Positions 8,119-17,128 are shown, counted from the first letter of the stretch. The stretch: 64,000 nucleotides of DNA from Glycomyces artemisiae (GCF_003002955.1 NZ_PVTJ01000002.1:744001-808000); one strand, 5' to 3'. The notes: generated from the letters alone by a model not told the origin. A program made the numbers and translations.

Positions 8119-8821
8119 GGAATGAAGACGCAGTACTCGCGCAGGTGATGCTCGAACGTCGGGCTGATCTCGATCACCAGCATCACCTCGCCGAGGCTCG
8201 CGAACGGCCCTGAGCGCTCCACCCACTCCAGGATCTGGCGGGCGCTGCGCTCGGTCACCCCCGGCAGCGACGTGAGCACGTGCAGCGGCGCGTGGTTCAC
8301 GTCCACCAGGCCCCCGTCGTCGAACTGCCGCGGCAGGTCCGGCCGCCCGATCGCCAGCCGCTTCGCGAGCATCGGGTCCGCCTGCGCCGTCCGCCGCGCC
8401 TGCTCCCGCAGCTTCCGGGTCCGGTCCAGCACCTCCGCGTTCGACAAGTGCGCAACCGGGACCTGCGGGCGCGCGGGCGCGGCCCACACCTTCGAGCGGA
8501 TCACCAGCAGCTGCGCGGTCGCGCCGATCGAGGTGATGCAGATCGACACGGTGAACAGCGTGTTCACCCAGTCCGGGGCCGGGTACTCGTACGCGCCGAG
8601 CACTCCGCAGCCCGCGATGATCAACGCGGAGTAGAGGATCAGCGCGGCCACCGTCAGGTTGTCGCGGCGCCGGCCCATCGCGATGCCGAACGACACCGGT
8701 GCGGCGAACCCGCACGTGAGCAGGGGCGCGAACGCCCACAGGTACGTCCCGACCCGCCCGAGGCGGTACCGGGTCTGCTGCTTCCTGTGGTCGATCGGCG
8801 GAGCGTAGGGACCGGGGGCGG

Positions 8822-8825
<4 letters not shown>
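8115..8825 (-). CDS. Membrane protein with helix-hairpin-helix domain
   Basis: A 236-residue protein. Residues ~20-115 contain three or four membrane segments. After a ~60-residue basic linker comes a helix-hairpin-helix pair (residues ~180-225: VDVNHAPLHVLTSLPGVTERSARQ), like the ComEA/PsbU-type HhH in which VNxAxxxxLxxLPG is typical. The fold binds DNA or mediates protein contact, so a membrane-tethered DNA- or protein-binding role is possible. Its ATG overlaps the kinase stop (ATGA), so the two are translationally coupled and probably work together. Alternative: a purely structural HhH, since many such proteins have no known DNA role. Confidence 0.7.
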
Positions 8826-10261
<1,436 letters not shown>

Positions 10262-10469
10262 GTTCCAAGTCTGCCCGGCGACGGGCGTTACATGGAGGCC
10301 GGGCCGTCCCCAGGCCCTACCCGCGAGTAGCCCTGGTTCGTACAGGTGTCAGATGGTAGCTGTCACATGGCGTTCAAAGCGCCCCACCGGACACTTGCGA
10401 CTCGCGGCGGGGCGAGTGAAACACCTGCGTAACACGTGTATGGAACCTGTACTAATTCCGTGGCCCACG
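10262..10469. other. Divergent intergenic region between kinase and DUF4272-like gene
   Basis: Together with the promoter and leader up to 10572 this is a 311-base gap without a gene. It carries imperfect repeats around 10346-10370 (TGTCAGATGG and TGTCACATGG) that could be regulator sites. Confidence 0.45.
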
Positions 10470-10499
10470 TTGACTCGGGCGTGTGTCGGACGCTACAGT
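10470..10499 (+). promoter_or_regulatory. Sigma-70-type promoter
   Basis: TTGACT (10470-10475), an 18-base spacer and TACAGT (10494-10499), predicting a start near 10506 and a ~67-base leader ahead of the next gene. Confidence 0.6.
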
Positions 10500-10572
10500 T
10501 CTTCACAACCACCCCCACCGAGTGAATGCGCACTCACCCCCACAGGTGAACCCCAACGTGGTAGGGAGCCCC

Positions 10573-11238
10573 ATGCCGACGGTGACCTCAGATCCCCGGA
10601 CCCTTCGTATGCGCACTGTGGACGGCTTCAGTGCCCTCGGCATACCCGCGCCGCCCGCGCAGTTCCCGCTCCCGTTCCCCGAGGGGCGGCTCCCGCGGCT
10701 GCGGCCGCGGGGCCACGTGGAGGCCCGCGCCGCGATCCTGAACATCGTGCAGGCCAGGGTCTTCGACATGCCCGAGGAGCTCGCGATGCGCTGGCTGCTC
10801 GACGCGCACGTCCTCGACCACCTCGCCCCCGACGAGTGGGGGTTCATCGCCTGCGGCCGGGGCGACCGCGCCCGGTACGCCGACCAGCTGGAGAGCCTGT
10901 ACACGGTCTCGTGGCTGCTCGGCCTCGTCGACCACCTCGACCCGGGCGTCCCCTGCTCCGAGGAGCTCCCCGAGCTGCTCCCGGACCTGCGCCGCCCCGA
11001 GTCCTTCGGCGCGTGGCGCGACCGGCAGCTCACGCCCACCAGGGATCCGGGCGTCGTGGCCGAGATGCTCGACTTCTACTACTGCCTCGACTGGGTCTGC
11101 GACCAGGCCCGCCGCTCCGGCCAGCCGATGCCCCGCGGCGTCGACGACAACCTGGTGTGGCACCGCCGCTGGGCCCTCGAATGGGCCCTGGTCCTCGACG
11201 GCGAGCGCCCCGTCCACTGGGACGAAGTTCGCCTGTGA
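10573..11238 (+). CDS. DUF4272-like protein
   Basis: A 221-residue soluble protein resembling the DUF4272 family: an early LG(I/V)P segment, a basic (R)PRGHVEARAAILNIV helix, PEELAMRWL and a DEWGFI block, then YTVSWLLGLVDHLDPG and DFYYCLDWVCDQAR toward the C-terminus. The biochemical role of the family is unknown. GGGAG precedes the ATG at 10573 by a good spacing; an in-frame upstream ATG at 10483 would lie before the predicted transcription start and is rejected. It is followed 36 bases later by adenosine deaminase, which has its own -10 signal. Confidence 0.65.
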   Translation: MPTVTSDPRTLRMRTVDGFSALGIPAPPAQFPLPFPEGRLPRLRPRGHVEARAAILNIVQARVFDMPEELAMRWLLDAHVLDHLAPDEWGFIACGRGDRARYADQLESLYTVSWLLGLVDHLDPGVPCSEELPELLPDLRRPESFGAWRDRQLTPTRDPGVVAEMLDFYYCLDWVCDQARRSGQPMPRGVDDNLVWHRRWALEWALVLDGERPVHWDEVRL

Positions 11239-11262
11239 GGCGGGCCCGCGAACGCGGCTGAC

Positions 11263-11268
11263 TATATT
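11263..11268 (+). promoter_or_regulatory. Putative -10 box of leaderless add
   Basis: TATATT, six bases, then the ATG at 11275; no ribosome-binding site. Confidence 0.6.
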
Positions 11269-11274
11269 CATGGG

Positions 11275-12360
11275 ATGAATCAAGCTCTCTCCCACGACGA
11301 ACTGCGCGCGGCCCCCAAGGTCGTGCTCCACGAGCACCTCGACGGCGGCGTGCGCCCCCAGACGCTCATCGAGATCGCCGACGAGATCGGCCACGAGCTG
11401 CCCGCGACCGAGGCCGGGGCGCTCGGCGACTGGTTCTTCGAGGCCGCCGACTCCGGCACGCTCGCGCGGTATCTGGAGACCTTCGACCACACGATCGCCG
11501 TGTCCCAGACCGCCGAGCACTGCTTCCGCATCGCCTCCGAGGCCGCGCAGGACCTCGCCGCCGACGGCGTCGTCTACGCCGAGATCCGGTACGCCCCCGA
11601 GCAGCAGCTCACCGGCGGCCTCTCACTCGAAGCGGTCGTCGAGGCCACCCTCGCCGGGTTCGAGGAGGGCGAGCGCCTCGCCGAGAAGGCCGGGAACCCG
11701 ATCAAGGCCCGCACGATCCTCTGCGGGATGCGCCACGCGAACCGCACCCTGGAGATCGCGAAGCTCGCGACCGCCTACCGCGACAAGGGCGTCGTCGGCT
11801 TCGACATCGCCGGAGGCGAGATCGGCAACCCCGCCGAGGCCCACGTCGAGGCCTTCGACTACCTGCGCCGCGAGAACATGCCGTTCACGATCCACGCGGG
11901 CGAGTCCGCAGGCCCCGAGTCGATCTGGGGCGCCGTCTCGGTCTGCGGCGCGAACCGCATCGGCCACGGCGTGCAGCTCATCAAGGACATCGACCTCACC
12001 GGCGACGACGCGAAGCTCTCGAACCTCGCGCACTACATCCGCGACCGCCGCATCGCGCTCGAAGTGTGCCCGTCCTCGAACCTCCAGACCGAGGGCGCCG
12101 AGTCCATCGAGACGCACCCGATCAAGGACCTCTTCGACCTCGGCTTCCGCGTCACCGTCAACAACGACAACCGCCTCATGAGCCGCACCCACACCTCCCG
12201 CGAGTTCCAGCTCCTGTCGGAGACCTTCGGGTGGGGCTGGGCCGAGGTCCGCAAGTGCACCGAGAACGCCGTCAAGGCCTCGTTCCTGCACTACCCGGAG
12301 CGCCGCGAGCTGCTCGAAGCGGTCGTCCGACCCGCCTACGCGGCGCTGGAATCCGCATAG
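11275..12360 (+). CDS. add: Adenosine deaminase
   Basis: A 361-residue COG1816 enzyme converting adenosine to inosine in purine salvage. Metal ligands are visible as HEHLDGG (His19, His21), and the catalytic segment as TIHAGES followed by RIGHGVQL. Near residue 297 the common NTDDP is replaced by NNDNRLMS; the N-x-DNRLMS form is normal in actinobacterial adenosine deaminases and is not taken as inactivation. Some COG1816 proteins deaminate 6-aminodeoxyfutalosine instead, and the next gene probably belongs to that pathway, but the sequence here fits true adenosine deaminase better. It precedes the next gene by 23 bases. Confidence 0.9.
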   Translation: MNQALSHDELRAAPKVVLHEHLDGGVRPQTLIEIADEIGHELPATEAGALGDWFFEAADSGTLARYLETFDHTIAVSQTAEHCFRIASEAAQDLAADGVVYAEIRYAPEQQLTGGLSLEAVVEATLAGFEEGERLAEKAGNPIKARTILCGMRHANRTLEIAKLATAYRDKGVVGFDIAGGEIGNPAEAHVEAFDYLRRENMPFTIHAGESAGPESIWGAVSVCGANRIGHGVQLIKDIDLTGDDAKLSNLAHYIRDRRIALEVCPSSNLQTEGAESIETHPIKDLFDLGFRVTVNNDNRLMSRTHTSREFQLLSETFGWGWAEVRKCTENAVKASFLHYPERRELLEAVVRPAYAALESA

Positions 12361-12370
12361 GAGTCCCGAG

Positions 12371-12376
12371 TACGCT
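12371..12376 (+). promoter_or_regulatory. Putative -10 box of the amidohydrolase gene
   Basis: TACGCT, seven bases, then the ATG at 12384; no ribosome-binding site. Confidence 0.5.
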
Positions 12377-12383
12377 CGGGCGC

Positions 12384-13622
12384 ATGCACGTTTACACCGC
12401 CCCTGTCGTCGTCCCGGTCGCGGGCGACCCGATCCGGGAGGGCGCGGTCGGGGTCGACGGCGGGCGCATCGCCTACGTCGGCCCCGCCGCCGACGCCCCC
12501 GAAGCCGACGAGACCACCGCGTTCACCGGGGTCATGACGCCCGGCCTGGTCAACGCCCACACCCACCTGTGCTACACCTCGTTCGCCGACATGTACGGCA
12601 ACGAGAAGGAATTCTTCGAGTGGATCCAGGAGTTCGCGCGCCGCAACCCCGCGACCGCCGACGAAGCCTGGAAGGCCTCCACCCAAGAAGGCATCGACGA
12701 GTCGATCCGCCACGGTGTCACTGCCGTCGCCGACATCGTCACCGCCGCGGCCGGGTTCGCGCCGCTCCTCGCCTCCGACCTCGCCGGGGTCGCCTACTGG
12801 GAGGCCGTCTTCATCGACGAGGCCGCCTGGGAGGTGCGCCGCGGCCCCTGGCGCGAGGTCGTCACCGACACCCGCGCGGTCAACAACTCCGACCTCGCCG
12901 TCGGGGTCAGCCCCCACACCCTCTACACGCTCGGCACGAACGTCGGCAAGAGCATCGCCGAACTCGCCCGCACCCTCGACATCCGCCTCCACCCCCACCT
13001 CGCCGAGACCGCCCACGAGGACATGTTCGTGCGCCGCGGCTCCGGCCCGTTCGCGTTCATGAACCGCCGTGCCGGCCTCGACCTGGAGATCGCCGACGGC
13101 GGCGCCGGGCACTCCCCGGCCGTCCAGATGGACAAGGTCGGCTGGCTCGGCGCCGACTCCCACGTCGCCCACGGCGTCCACCTCGACAAGGCCGACCGGG
13201 AGCTCCTGCGCGACAAGGGCACCGCGGTCGCCGTCTGCGCCCGCTCCAACGCCCGCCTCGAAGCGGGCGAGCCCCCCGTCGCGGCCCTGCGCGCCGAAGG
13301 CAACGCCGTCGCCGTCGGCACCGACTCCCGCGCGTCCTCGCCCGACCTCGACGTCGCCGCCGAATGGCCCGTCCTCCGCAGGATCGCCCTCTCCCAGGGC
13401 GACGCGGGCGACGGCCTCGACGAGTGGCTCGTGCGCGCCGCCACCGAAGGCGGCGCCAAGGCCCTCGGCCGCGACGACATCGGCGCCCTCAAGGAAGGGA
13501 ACCGCGCCGACCTCGCCGTCTTCGACGTCCCCACCGACGGCGACCCCTACGCCGCGCTCGTCGCCGGGGCCGCGGGGAAATGCACCGCCACCGTCCTCCG
13601 CGGCCGTCTCACGGACCGGTAA
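12384..13622 (+). CDS. COG0402 amidohydrolase, probable 6-aminodeoxyfutalosine deaminase
   Basis: A 412-residue metal-dependent deaminase of the MtaD/SsnA group. Metal-binding HTHL (~58-61), HLAE (~208), the AHGVHL segment (~260) and GTDSRASS (~312) are in the expected order, with short beta strands at both ends. Enzymes of this cluster in actinobacteria deaminate 6-aminodeoxyfutalosine, a step of the futalosine route to menaquinone. The location next to menG, the isoprenoid reductase gene and complex I supports that role, though a generic chlorohydrolase-like deaminase cannot be excluded. No mqnA, B, C, D or E gene is in the window. Confidence 0.7.
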   Translation: MHVYTAPVVVPVAGDPIREGAVGVDGGRIAYVGPAADAPEADETTAFTGVMTPGLVNAHTHLCYTSFADMYGNEKEFFEWIQEFARRNPATADEAWKASTQEGIDESIRHGVTAVADIVTAAAGFAPLLASDLAGVAYWEAVFIDEAAWEVRRGPWREVVTDTRAVNNSDLAVGVSPHTLYTLGTNVGKSIAELARTLDIRLHPHLAETAHEDMFVRRGSGPFAFMNRRAGLDLEIADGGAGHSPAVQMDKVGWLGADSHVAHGVHLDKADRELLRDKGTAVAVCARSNARLEAGEPPVAALRAEGNAVAVGTDSRASSPDLDVAAEWPVLRRIALSQGDAGDGLDEWLVRAATEGGAKALGRDDIGALKEGNRADLAVFDVPTDGDPYAALVAGAAGKCTATVLRGRLTDR

Positions 13623-13770
13623 TACACGTCCCAGTGGATAACACTTCGATTTCGAGACTTGCCGCACGGCCAGTAATCCGCAATGCTGAATGAGCACCCT
13701 GTTGTACACGGTGTCTTAAGTCTCGATTCATCGGAGAGGCCCCACCTCTCTGTTGTATCCCCTGGAGAAG

Positions 13771-13795
13771 GCGGGGCGCGCATTGCGCGCCCCGC
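13771..13795 (+). terminator. Terminator hairpin downstream of the amidohydrolase gene
   Basis: Perfect 11-bp stem GCGGGGCGCGC/GCGCGCCCCGC with a 3-base loop. The T-tract is weak. Confidence 0.6.
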
Positions 13796-13840
13796 CGCCG
13801 CATTTGCCCCCGAAACGCCTGTGACCGCGCCCACCGACTA

Positions 13841-13867
13841 GTTATCGGATGGGTTACGCGCGATAAC
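13841..13867. promoter_or_regulatory. GTTATCG-N13-CGATAAC inverted repeat
   Basis: Perfect 7-bp arms in an AT-richer stretch, consistent with an operator or an RNA stem at the 5' end of the small-ORF transcript. Confidence 0.4.
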
Positions 13868-14010
13868 GGTTCGGTTTCATAGATCGACATCACAGCGTCC
13901 ATGCGTCAAGCTCATCGTGTAGCGCAGACCGCACTCGGGGGATCTCTCAGCGTCATCCCAGACTGGGACCCCGGGCGTCCGCGCCGGGTCCGAGACCACG
14001 AGGAGGCGCA

Positions 14011-14130
14011 GTGAACGGTTCACCCACCACAACGACTCCCCGTGCGCCCCAAGCGGACCCCAGCACAGCTCCCTTCCCGGGCGAGCGCGCGGCCCTTCCC
14101 TGCTCCCTCAAGGCCGCACGCGACGCGTGA
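14011..14130 (+). CDS. Small ORF, possible leader peptide upstream of menG
   Basis: A 39-codon ORF (GTG to TGA) with the strong ribosome-binding site GAGGAGG seven bases upstream. Codons 6-9 are ACC ACA ACG ACT, four threonines each written with a different synonymous codon. Only about three quarters of codons end in G or C, lower than neighbouring genes, and there is no domain or signal peptide. The ORF is followed by an intrinsic terminator at 14159-14198 and then menG, the order expected of a leader peptide with attenuator. It could instead be an independent small transcript. Conservation is unknown. Confidence 0.4.
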   Translation: MNGSPTTTTPRAPQADPSTAPFPGERAALPCSLKAARDA

Positions 14131-14158
14131 CCCCGCGCGCGCCCGATATAACCCCTTG

Positions 14159-14198
14159 ATCCGCCGGGGCCCACACCGACAGGGCTCCGGCGGATTTT
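14159..14198 (+). terminator. Terminator or attenuator just upstream of menG
   Basis: ATCCGCCGG (14159-14167) pairs with CCGGCGGAT (14187-14195); the stem extends inward through GGCCC/GGGCT around a 9-base loop and is followed by TTTT. It ends 28 bases before the menG start. Confidence 0.8.
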
Positions 14199-14225
14199 CT
14201 CTGCGGGGTGTGCGAGGCTGTCGGG

Positions 14226-14921
14226 GTGATCGAGGCGAACGAAGCGAATACCCCGCGTAAAGAACCCGGCCGCATCGCGGCGATGTTCGACCGCGTCGCG
14301 CCGAACTACGACCGCGCCAACACCGTCATGGTCGCCGGGCAGGACAAGCGCTGGCGCCGCGCCGTGCGCGAGGCCCTCAGCCTCCAGCCCGGCGAGCGCT
14401 GCCTCGACCTCGGCGCGGGCACCGGCGTCTCCACCGTCGAGCTCGCCAAGTCCGGCGCCGACGTCATCGGCGCCGACTTCTCCCTCGGCATGCTCCAGGC
14501 CCACCGGGACCGCCAGGTCCCGCTCGTGAACGCCGACGCCCTGCACCTGCCCTTCGACGACAACACCTTCAACGCCGTCACCGGGTCCTTCTTCATCCGC
14601 AACGTCGACGACCTCGACGCTTGCCTCACCGAGATCCTCCGCGTCCTCGCCCCCGGCGGCCGCATGGTCCTCTGCGAGGTCTCCACCCCCGTCTGGAAGC
14701 CCTACCGCAAGGCCCACGGCGTCTTCGTCAAGCACGTCCTCCCCAAGGTCGCCGGCCGCGTCGGCTCCGACCCCGACGCCTACCGCTACCTCTCCGAATC
14801 CACCCTCGAATGGCCCGACCAGGCCGCCTTCGCCGACCGCATCGTCAAGGCCGGCTACCGCAAGGTCGCCTGGCGCAACCTCGCCGGCGGCGCCGTCGCC
14901 ATGCACCGCGGGTTCAAATAG
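14226..14921 (+). CDS. menG: Demethylmenaquinone methyltransferase
   Basis: A 231-residue UbiE/MenG-family enzyme that C-methylates demethylmenaquinone with SAM, the last step shared by both menaquinone routes. The N-terminal MFDRVAPNYDRAN motif, SAM motif I LDLGAGTG, post-motif VNADALHLPF, and the UbiE signature region GSFFIRNVDD ... RVLAPGGRMVLCE are all present. The start is uncertain: GTG at 14226 is used; a GTG at 14208 would add six residues but sits almost on the preceding terminator. It converges on the dioxygenase gene across a strong terminator. Confidence 0.88.
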   Translation: MIEANEANTPRKEPGRIAAMFDRVAPNYDRANTVMVAGQDKRWRRAVREALSLQPGERCLDLGAGTGVSTVELAKSGADVIGADFSLGMLQAHRDRQVPLVNADALHLPFDDNTFNAVTGSFFIRNVDDLDACLTEILRVLAPGGRMVLCEVSTPVWKPYRKAHGVFVKHVLPKVAGRVGSDPDAYRYLSESTLEWPDQAAFADRIVKAGYRKVAWRNLAGGAVAMHRGFK

Positions 14922-14928
14922 TCCGAAC

Positions 14929-14971
14929 GCGAAAGGGGCGCCCCGGCTCGATGCCGGGGCGCCCCTTTCGC
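14929..14971. terminator. Bidirectional terminator between menG and the dioxygenase gene
   Basis: A perfect 19-bp stem with loop TCGAT: the left arm ends GGGGCGCCCCGGC and the right arm begins GCCGGGGCGCCCC. The arms begin GCGAAA and end TTTCGC, giving short T-tracts in both directions. Confidence 0.9.
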
Positions 14972-14978
14972 GCTTCGC

Positions 14979-15839
14979 TCACGCGAGCTGGAAGCTGCGC
15001 TTCGAGAGGCCGAACCAGTAGCCGTCGATCACCGTCTGGGCGGGCTGCTCCTGGTCGGAGGCGGCGCCGTAGGTGACGAACAGCGGCACGTAGTGGTCCA
15101 CCGTCGGGTGCGCGTACGGCATGCCGGGGGCCTGGGAGCGGTAGCGGGCGAGGGAGTCGATGTCGCCGCGGGCCAGGGCCTCGGAGGCCCAGAGGTCGAA
15201 GTCCTCGGACCAGCCGGGGATGCGGTCGGGGTGGTGGAAGTCGACGAACGGGAGGCCGTGGGTCATGAAGCCGGAGCCGACGACGAGGTAGCCCTCCTCG
15301 CGGAGCGGGCGGAGGCGGCGGCCGAGGTCGATGAGGCGGTCCGGGTCGTGGGTCGGGATCGACAGCTGGAGGACCGGGACGTCGCCGTACGGGTACATGA
15401 CCTTGAGCGGCACCCACGCGCCGTGGTCGAGCCCGCGGCTCGCGTGCTGGTGCAGCGGTTCGGCGTCCGGCATCGCGGCGGCCACGCGCGAGGCCATCGC
15501 GCTCGCGTCCGGCGTCGCGTACTGCATCTCGAAGTACCGCTGCGGGAAGCCCCCAAAGTCGTAGACCAGCGGCGTCCCCGGGTTCGGGCTGGAGATCATC
15601 AGCGGCGCGGCCTCCCAGTGCGCCGAGACGATCAGGACGCCCTTCGGCCTCGGCAGGCCCTGCGCCCACGCGAACAGCCGGTCCATCCACTCGGCCTCGT
15701 CGAACAGCGGCGGGGCGCCGTGGGAGAGGTACAGCGCCGGGAGGGCCCCGTCCTCGGGGGTCCAGTCGCGGCGCTCGGCCGCGCGGGGCGCGGTGGTGTC
15801 GAGGAAGGCGTCGAACGCGGCGCCGGGACGAGTGGGCAT
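14979..15839 (-). CDS. LigB-family extradiol dioxygenase (DODA/YgiD-like)
   Basis: A 286-residue class III extradiol ring-cleavage dioxygenase like bacterial YgiD 4,5-DOPA dioxygenases. Visible motifs: SHGAPPL (N-terminal metal histidine), VSAHWE, GLDHGAWVPL, SGFMTHG and a C-terminal PTVDHYVPL. These cover the usual His metal ligands (Zn or Fe). The substrate is probably a catechol-type compound. GGAG precedes the ATG. It is divergent from a MarR gene across 83 bases that contain palindromes, so control by that MarR protein is likely. Physiological substrate unknown. Confidence 0.85.
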   Translation of the reverse strand: MPTRPGAAFDAFLDTTAPRAAERRDWTPEDGALPALYLSHGAPPLFDEAEWMDRLFAWAQGLPRPKGVLIVSAHWEAAPLMISSPNPGTPLVYDFGGFPQRYFEMQYATPDASAMASRVAAAMPDAEPLHQHASRGLDHGAWVPLKVMYPYGDVPVLQLSIPTHDPDRLIDLGRRLRPLREEGYLVVGSGFMTHGLPFVDFHHPDRIPGWSEDFDLWASEALARGDIDSLARYRSQAPGMPYAHPTVDHYVPLFVTYGAASDQEQPAQTVIDGYWFGLSKRSFQLA

Positions 15840-15855
15840 CGGGAACTCCAGTCTC

Positions 15856-15901
15856 TTGAACCTTCAATGAAAATGGTACTCGGGTTGCTTGATGCATCAA
15901 G
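15856..15901. promoter_or_regulatory. Two palindromes in the dioxygenase-marR divergent promoter
   Basis: TTGAACCTTCAA (15856-15867, arms TTGAA/TTCAA) and the perfect 14-bp palindrome CTTGATGCATCAAG (15888-15901). Placement between divergent genes, one a MarR protein, makes these likely MarR operators. Confidence 0.65.
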
Positions 15902-15910
15902 TAGTGAAGT

Positions 15911-15916
15911 TAAGCT
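15911..15916 (+). promoter_or_regulatory. Putative -10 box of leaderless marR gene
   Basis: TAAGCT, six bases, then the ATG at 15923; it lies ten bases after the palindrome. Confidence 0.6.
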
Positions 15917-15922
15917 TGGGGC

Positions 15923-16384
15923 ATGAGTGATGCGGCGCCGTGGCTTGACGACGAGGAGATGTCGGCATGGCTGCCGCTGATCGGCCTGGTCATGCGCCTC
16001 CCGGGCGCCCTCGACCAGTCCCTGCGCCGCGACGTGGGCCTGAGCCACTTCGAGTACGGCGTCCTCGCCGTCCTGGAGCAGGCCGAGGACCAGACCATGC
16101 GCATGAGCGACCTCGCCTACCTCTGCAACGGCTCGCTCTCGCGCCTCTCGCACGTCGCCCGCCGCCTCGAAGGCGACGGCCTCCTGCGCCGCTACGCCTG
16201 CCCCACGGACGGGCGCTCGACCCTCGCGACGCTCACCGACGGCGGCCGCGAAGTCCTCAAGAAGGCCGCCCCCGGCCACGTCCAGACCGTCCGCGACCTC
16301 ATCTTCGACGAGTTCTCCCGCGACGAGATCCGGCTCCTGGGGGACATGTGCCGCCGCATCATCGCCCGCATTCAGGCCCAGTGA
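15923..16384 (+). CDS. MarR-family transcriptional regulator
   Basis: A 153-residue winged-helix repressor. The order is typical: N-terminal dimerisation helix, LSHFEYGVLAVL, helix-turn-helix MRMSDLAYLCNGSLSRLSHVARRLE, and the wing with LLRRYACPTDGRSTLATLTDGG, where the D-x-R of the MarR wing is present. It probably represses itself and the divergent LigB-type dioxygenase through the palindromes at 15856-15901, with a phenolic or quinone ligand as inducer. The convergent WrbA-like quinone oxidoreductase may be functionally linked. Confidence 0.88.
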   Translation: MSDAAPWLDDEEMSAWLPLIGLVMRLPGALDQSLRRDVGLSHFEYGVLAVLEQAEDQTMRMSDLAYLCNGSLSRLSHVARRLEGDGLLRRYACPTDGRSTLATLTDGGREVLKKAAPGHVQTVRDLIFDEFSRDEIRLLGDMCRRIIARIQAQ

Positions 16385-16385
16385 G

Positions 16386-16407
16386 CCTATATCCTATAGG
16401 ATATAGG
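16386..16407. repeat. Perfect 22-bp AT-rich palindrome
   Basis: CCTATATCCTA followed directly by its reverse complement TAGGATATAGG, beginning one base after the marR stop. It is far more AT-rich than its surroundings and has no loop, so it favours DNA binding or a cruciform over a terminator. Confidence 0.7.
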
Positions 16408-16415
16408 AAACGGCG

Positions 16416-16462
16416 ACGCCCGGCCCGTTCCCGCAGGTGCCCTTGGGAATCGGACCGGGCGT
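16416..16462 (-). terminator. Imperfect terminator hairpin downstream of the WrbA-like gene
   Basis: On the minus strand ACGCCCGG pairs with CCGGGCGT, with further partial pairing (TTCCC/GGGAA) inside; CGCCGTTTCC follows. Confidence 0.55.
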
Positions 16463-16471
16463 TCGGTGTGC

Positions 16472-17092
16472 TTACGCGGCGACCGCGGCGCGGCCGGCCT
16501 TGAGGGCCGCGGCGGTGGCGACGACGCGCTCGGCCTGGGCGGTGGCCCCGGCGAGGGTCTGCTCGTCGATGTCGTAGCCGTTCCAGTGCGACACGCCGTA
16601 CGGCGAGGCGTTCGCGAACAGGGTCTCGTTCGCGTAGCCGGGGGCCACGATGATGCCGCCGAAGTGGTGGAACGAGTTGTAGAGCGCGAGCAGCGTCGAC
16701 TCGTTGCCGCCGTGCTTGCCGGAGGCCGCGGCGAAGCCGGAGTAGACCTTGTCGGCGAGCAGGCCCTGGAACCACTGCGGGCCGAGGGTGTCGATGAACT
16801 GCTTCAGCTGGGCCGCGACGTTGCCGTAGCGGGTCGGGGAGCCCATGATGACCGCGTCGGCCCAGAGGATGTCGTCCGCGGTGGCCTCGGGGATCTCCTG
16901 GATCGCCGCGTAGTTCTGGGCCCACGCCGGGTTCGAGTCGATCGCGGCCTGCGGGGCCAGCTCGGCCACGCGGCGCAGGCGCACCTCGGCGCCGGCCTTC
17001 TCGGCGGACTCGGCGATCTGCTTCGCGAGGGCGGTGACGTTGCCGGTGGCGGAGTAGAAGATCACGGAGACCTTGACGGGTTCGACGGACAT
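16472..17092 (-). CDS. wrbA: WrbA-type NAD(P)H:quinone oxidoreductase
   Basis: A 206-residue flavodoxin-fold enzyme that reduces quinones by two electrons and so limits semiquinone formation. The FMN phosphate loop SATGNVTALA near the N-terminus, the GSPTRYGNVAAQLKQF motif, FAAASGKHGGNEST and the PYG segment are characteristic of WrbA. The ATG at 17092 is preferred because AGAGG lies upstream; a TTG at 17110 lacks a site. Upstream TTCA-N4-(T/C)GAA repeats may bind a regulator. It converges on marR; a shared role in quinone/catechol stress is plausible. Confidence 0.85.
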   Translation of the reverse strand: MSVEPVKVSVIFYSATGNVTALAKQIAESAEKAGAEVRLRRVAELAPQAAIDSNPAWAQNYAAIQEIPEATADDILWADAVIMGSPTRYGNVAAQLKQFIDTLGPQWFQGLLADKVYSGFAAASGKHGGNESTLLALYNSFHHFGGIIVAPGYANETLFANASPYGVSHWNGYDIDEQTLAGATAQAERVVATAAALKAGRAAVAA

Positions 17093-17128
17093 ATGCGCTG
17101 CCTCTTCCAAGTGATGCGTCTCAGGTAG

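Larger units (their letters stand above)
13623..14010. other. Structured intergenic region upstream of menG
   Basis: 388 bases with no convincing protein gene but several structures: a small hairpin at 13734-13750 (GAGAGG/CCTCTC), the direct repeat CTGTTGTA at 13699-13706 and 13750-13757, a terminator-like stem at 13771-13795, and an inverted repeat at 13841-13867. The start of a transcript carrying the small ORF below probably lies in 13840-13990. Confidence 0.5.

Noticed and set aside
11275-12360. Inactive adenosine deaminase because of NNDNRLMS
   Set aside because: The DNRLMS form is normal for actinobacterial enzymes; the other motifs are intact.
13609-13902. A 97-codon frame on the minus strand in the menG upstream gap
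   Set aside because: Weak codon bias, no ribosome-binding site and no recognisable features; it also crosses the end of the amidohydrolase gene.
14208-14225. GTG at 14208 as the menG start
   Set aside because: It lies ten bases after the terminator T-tract and has no ribosome-binding site; the GTG at 14226 is better, though not certain.
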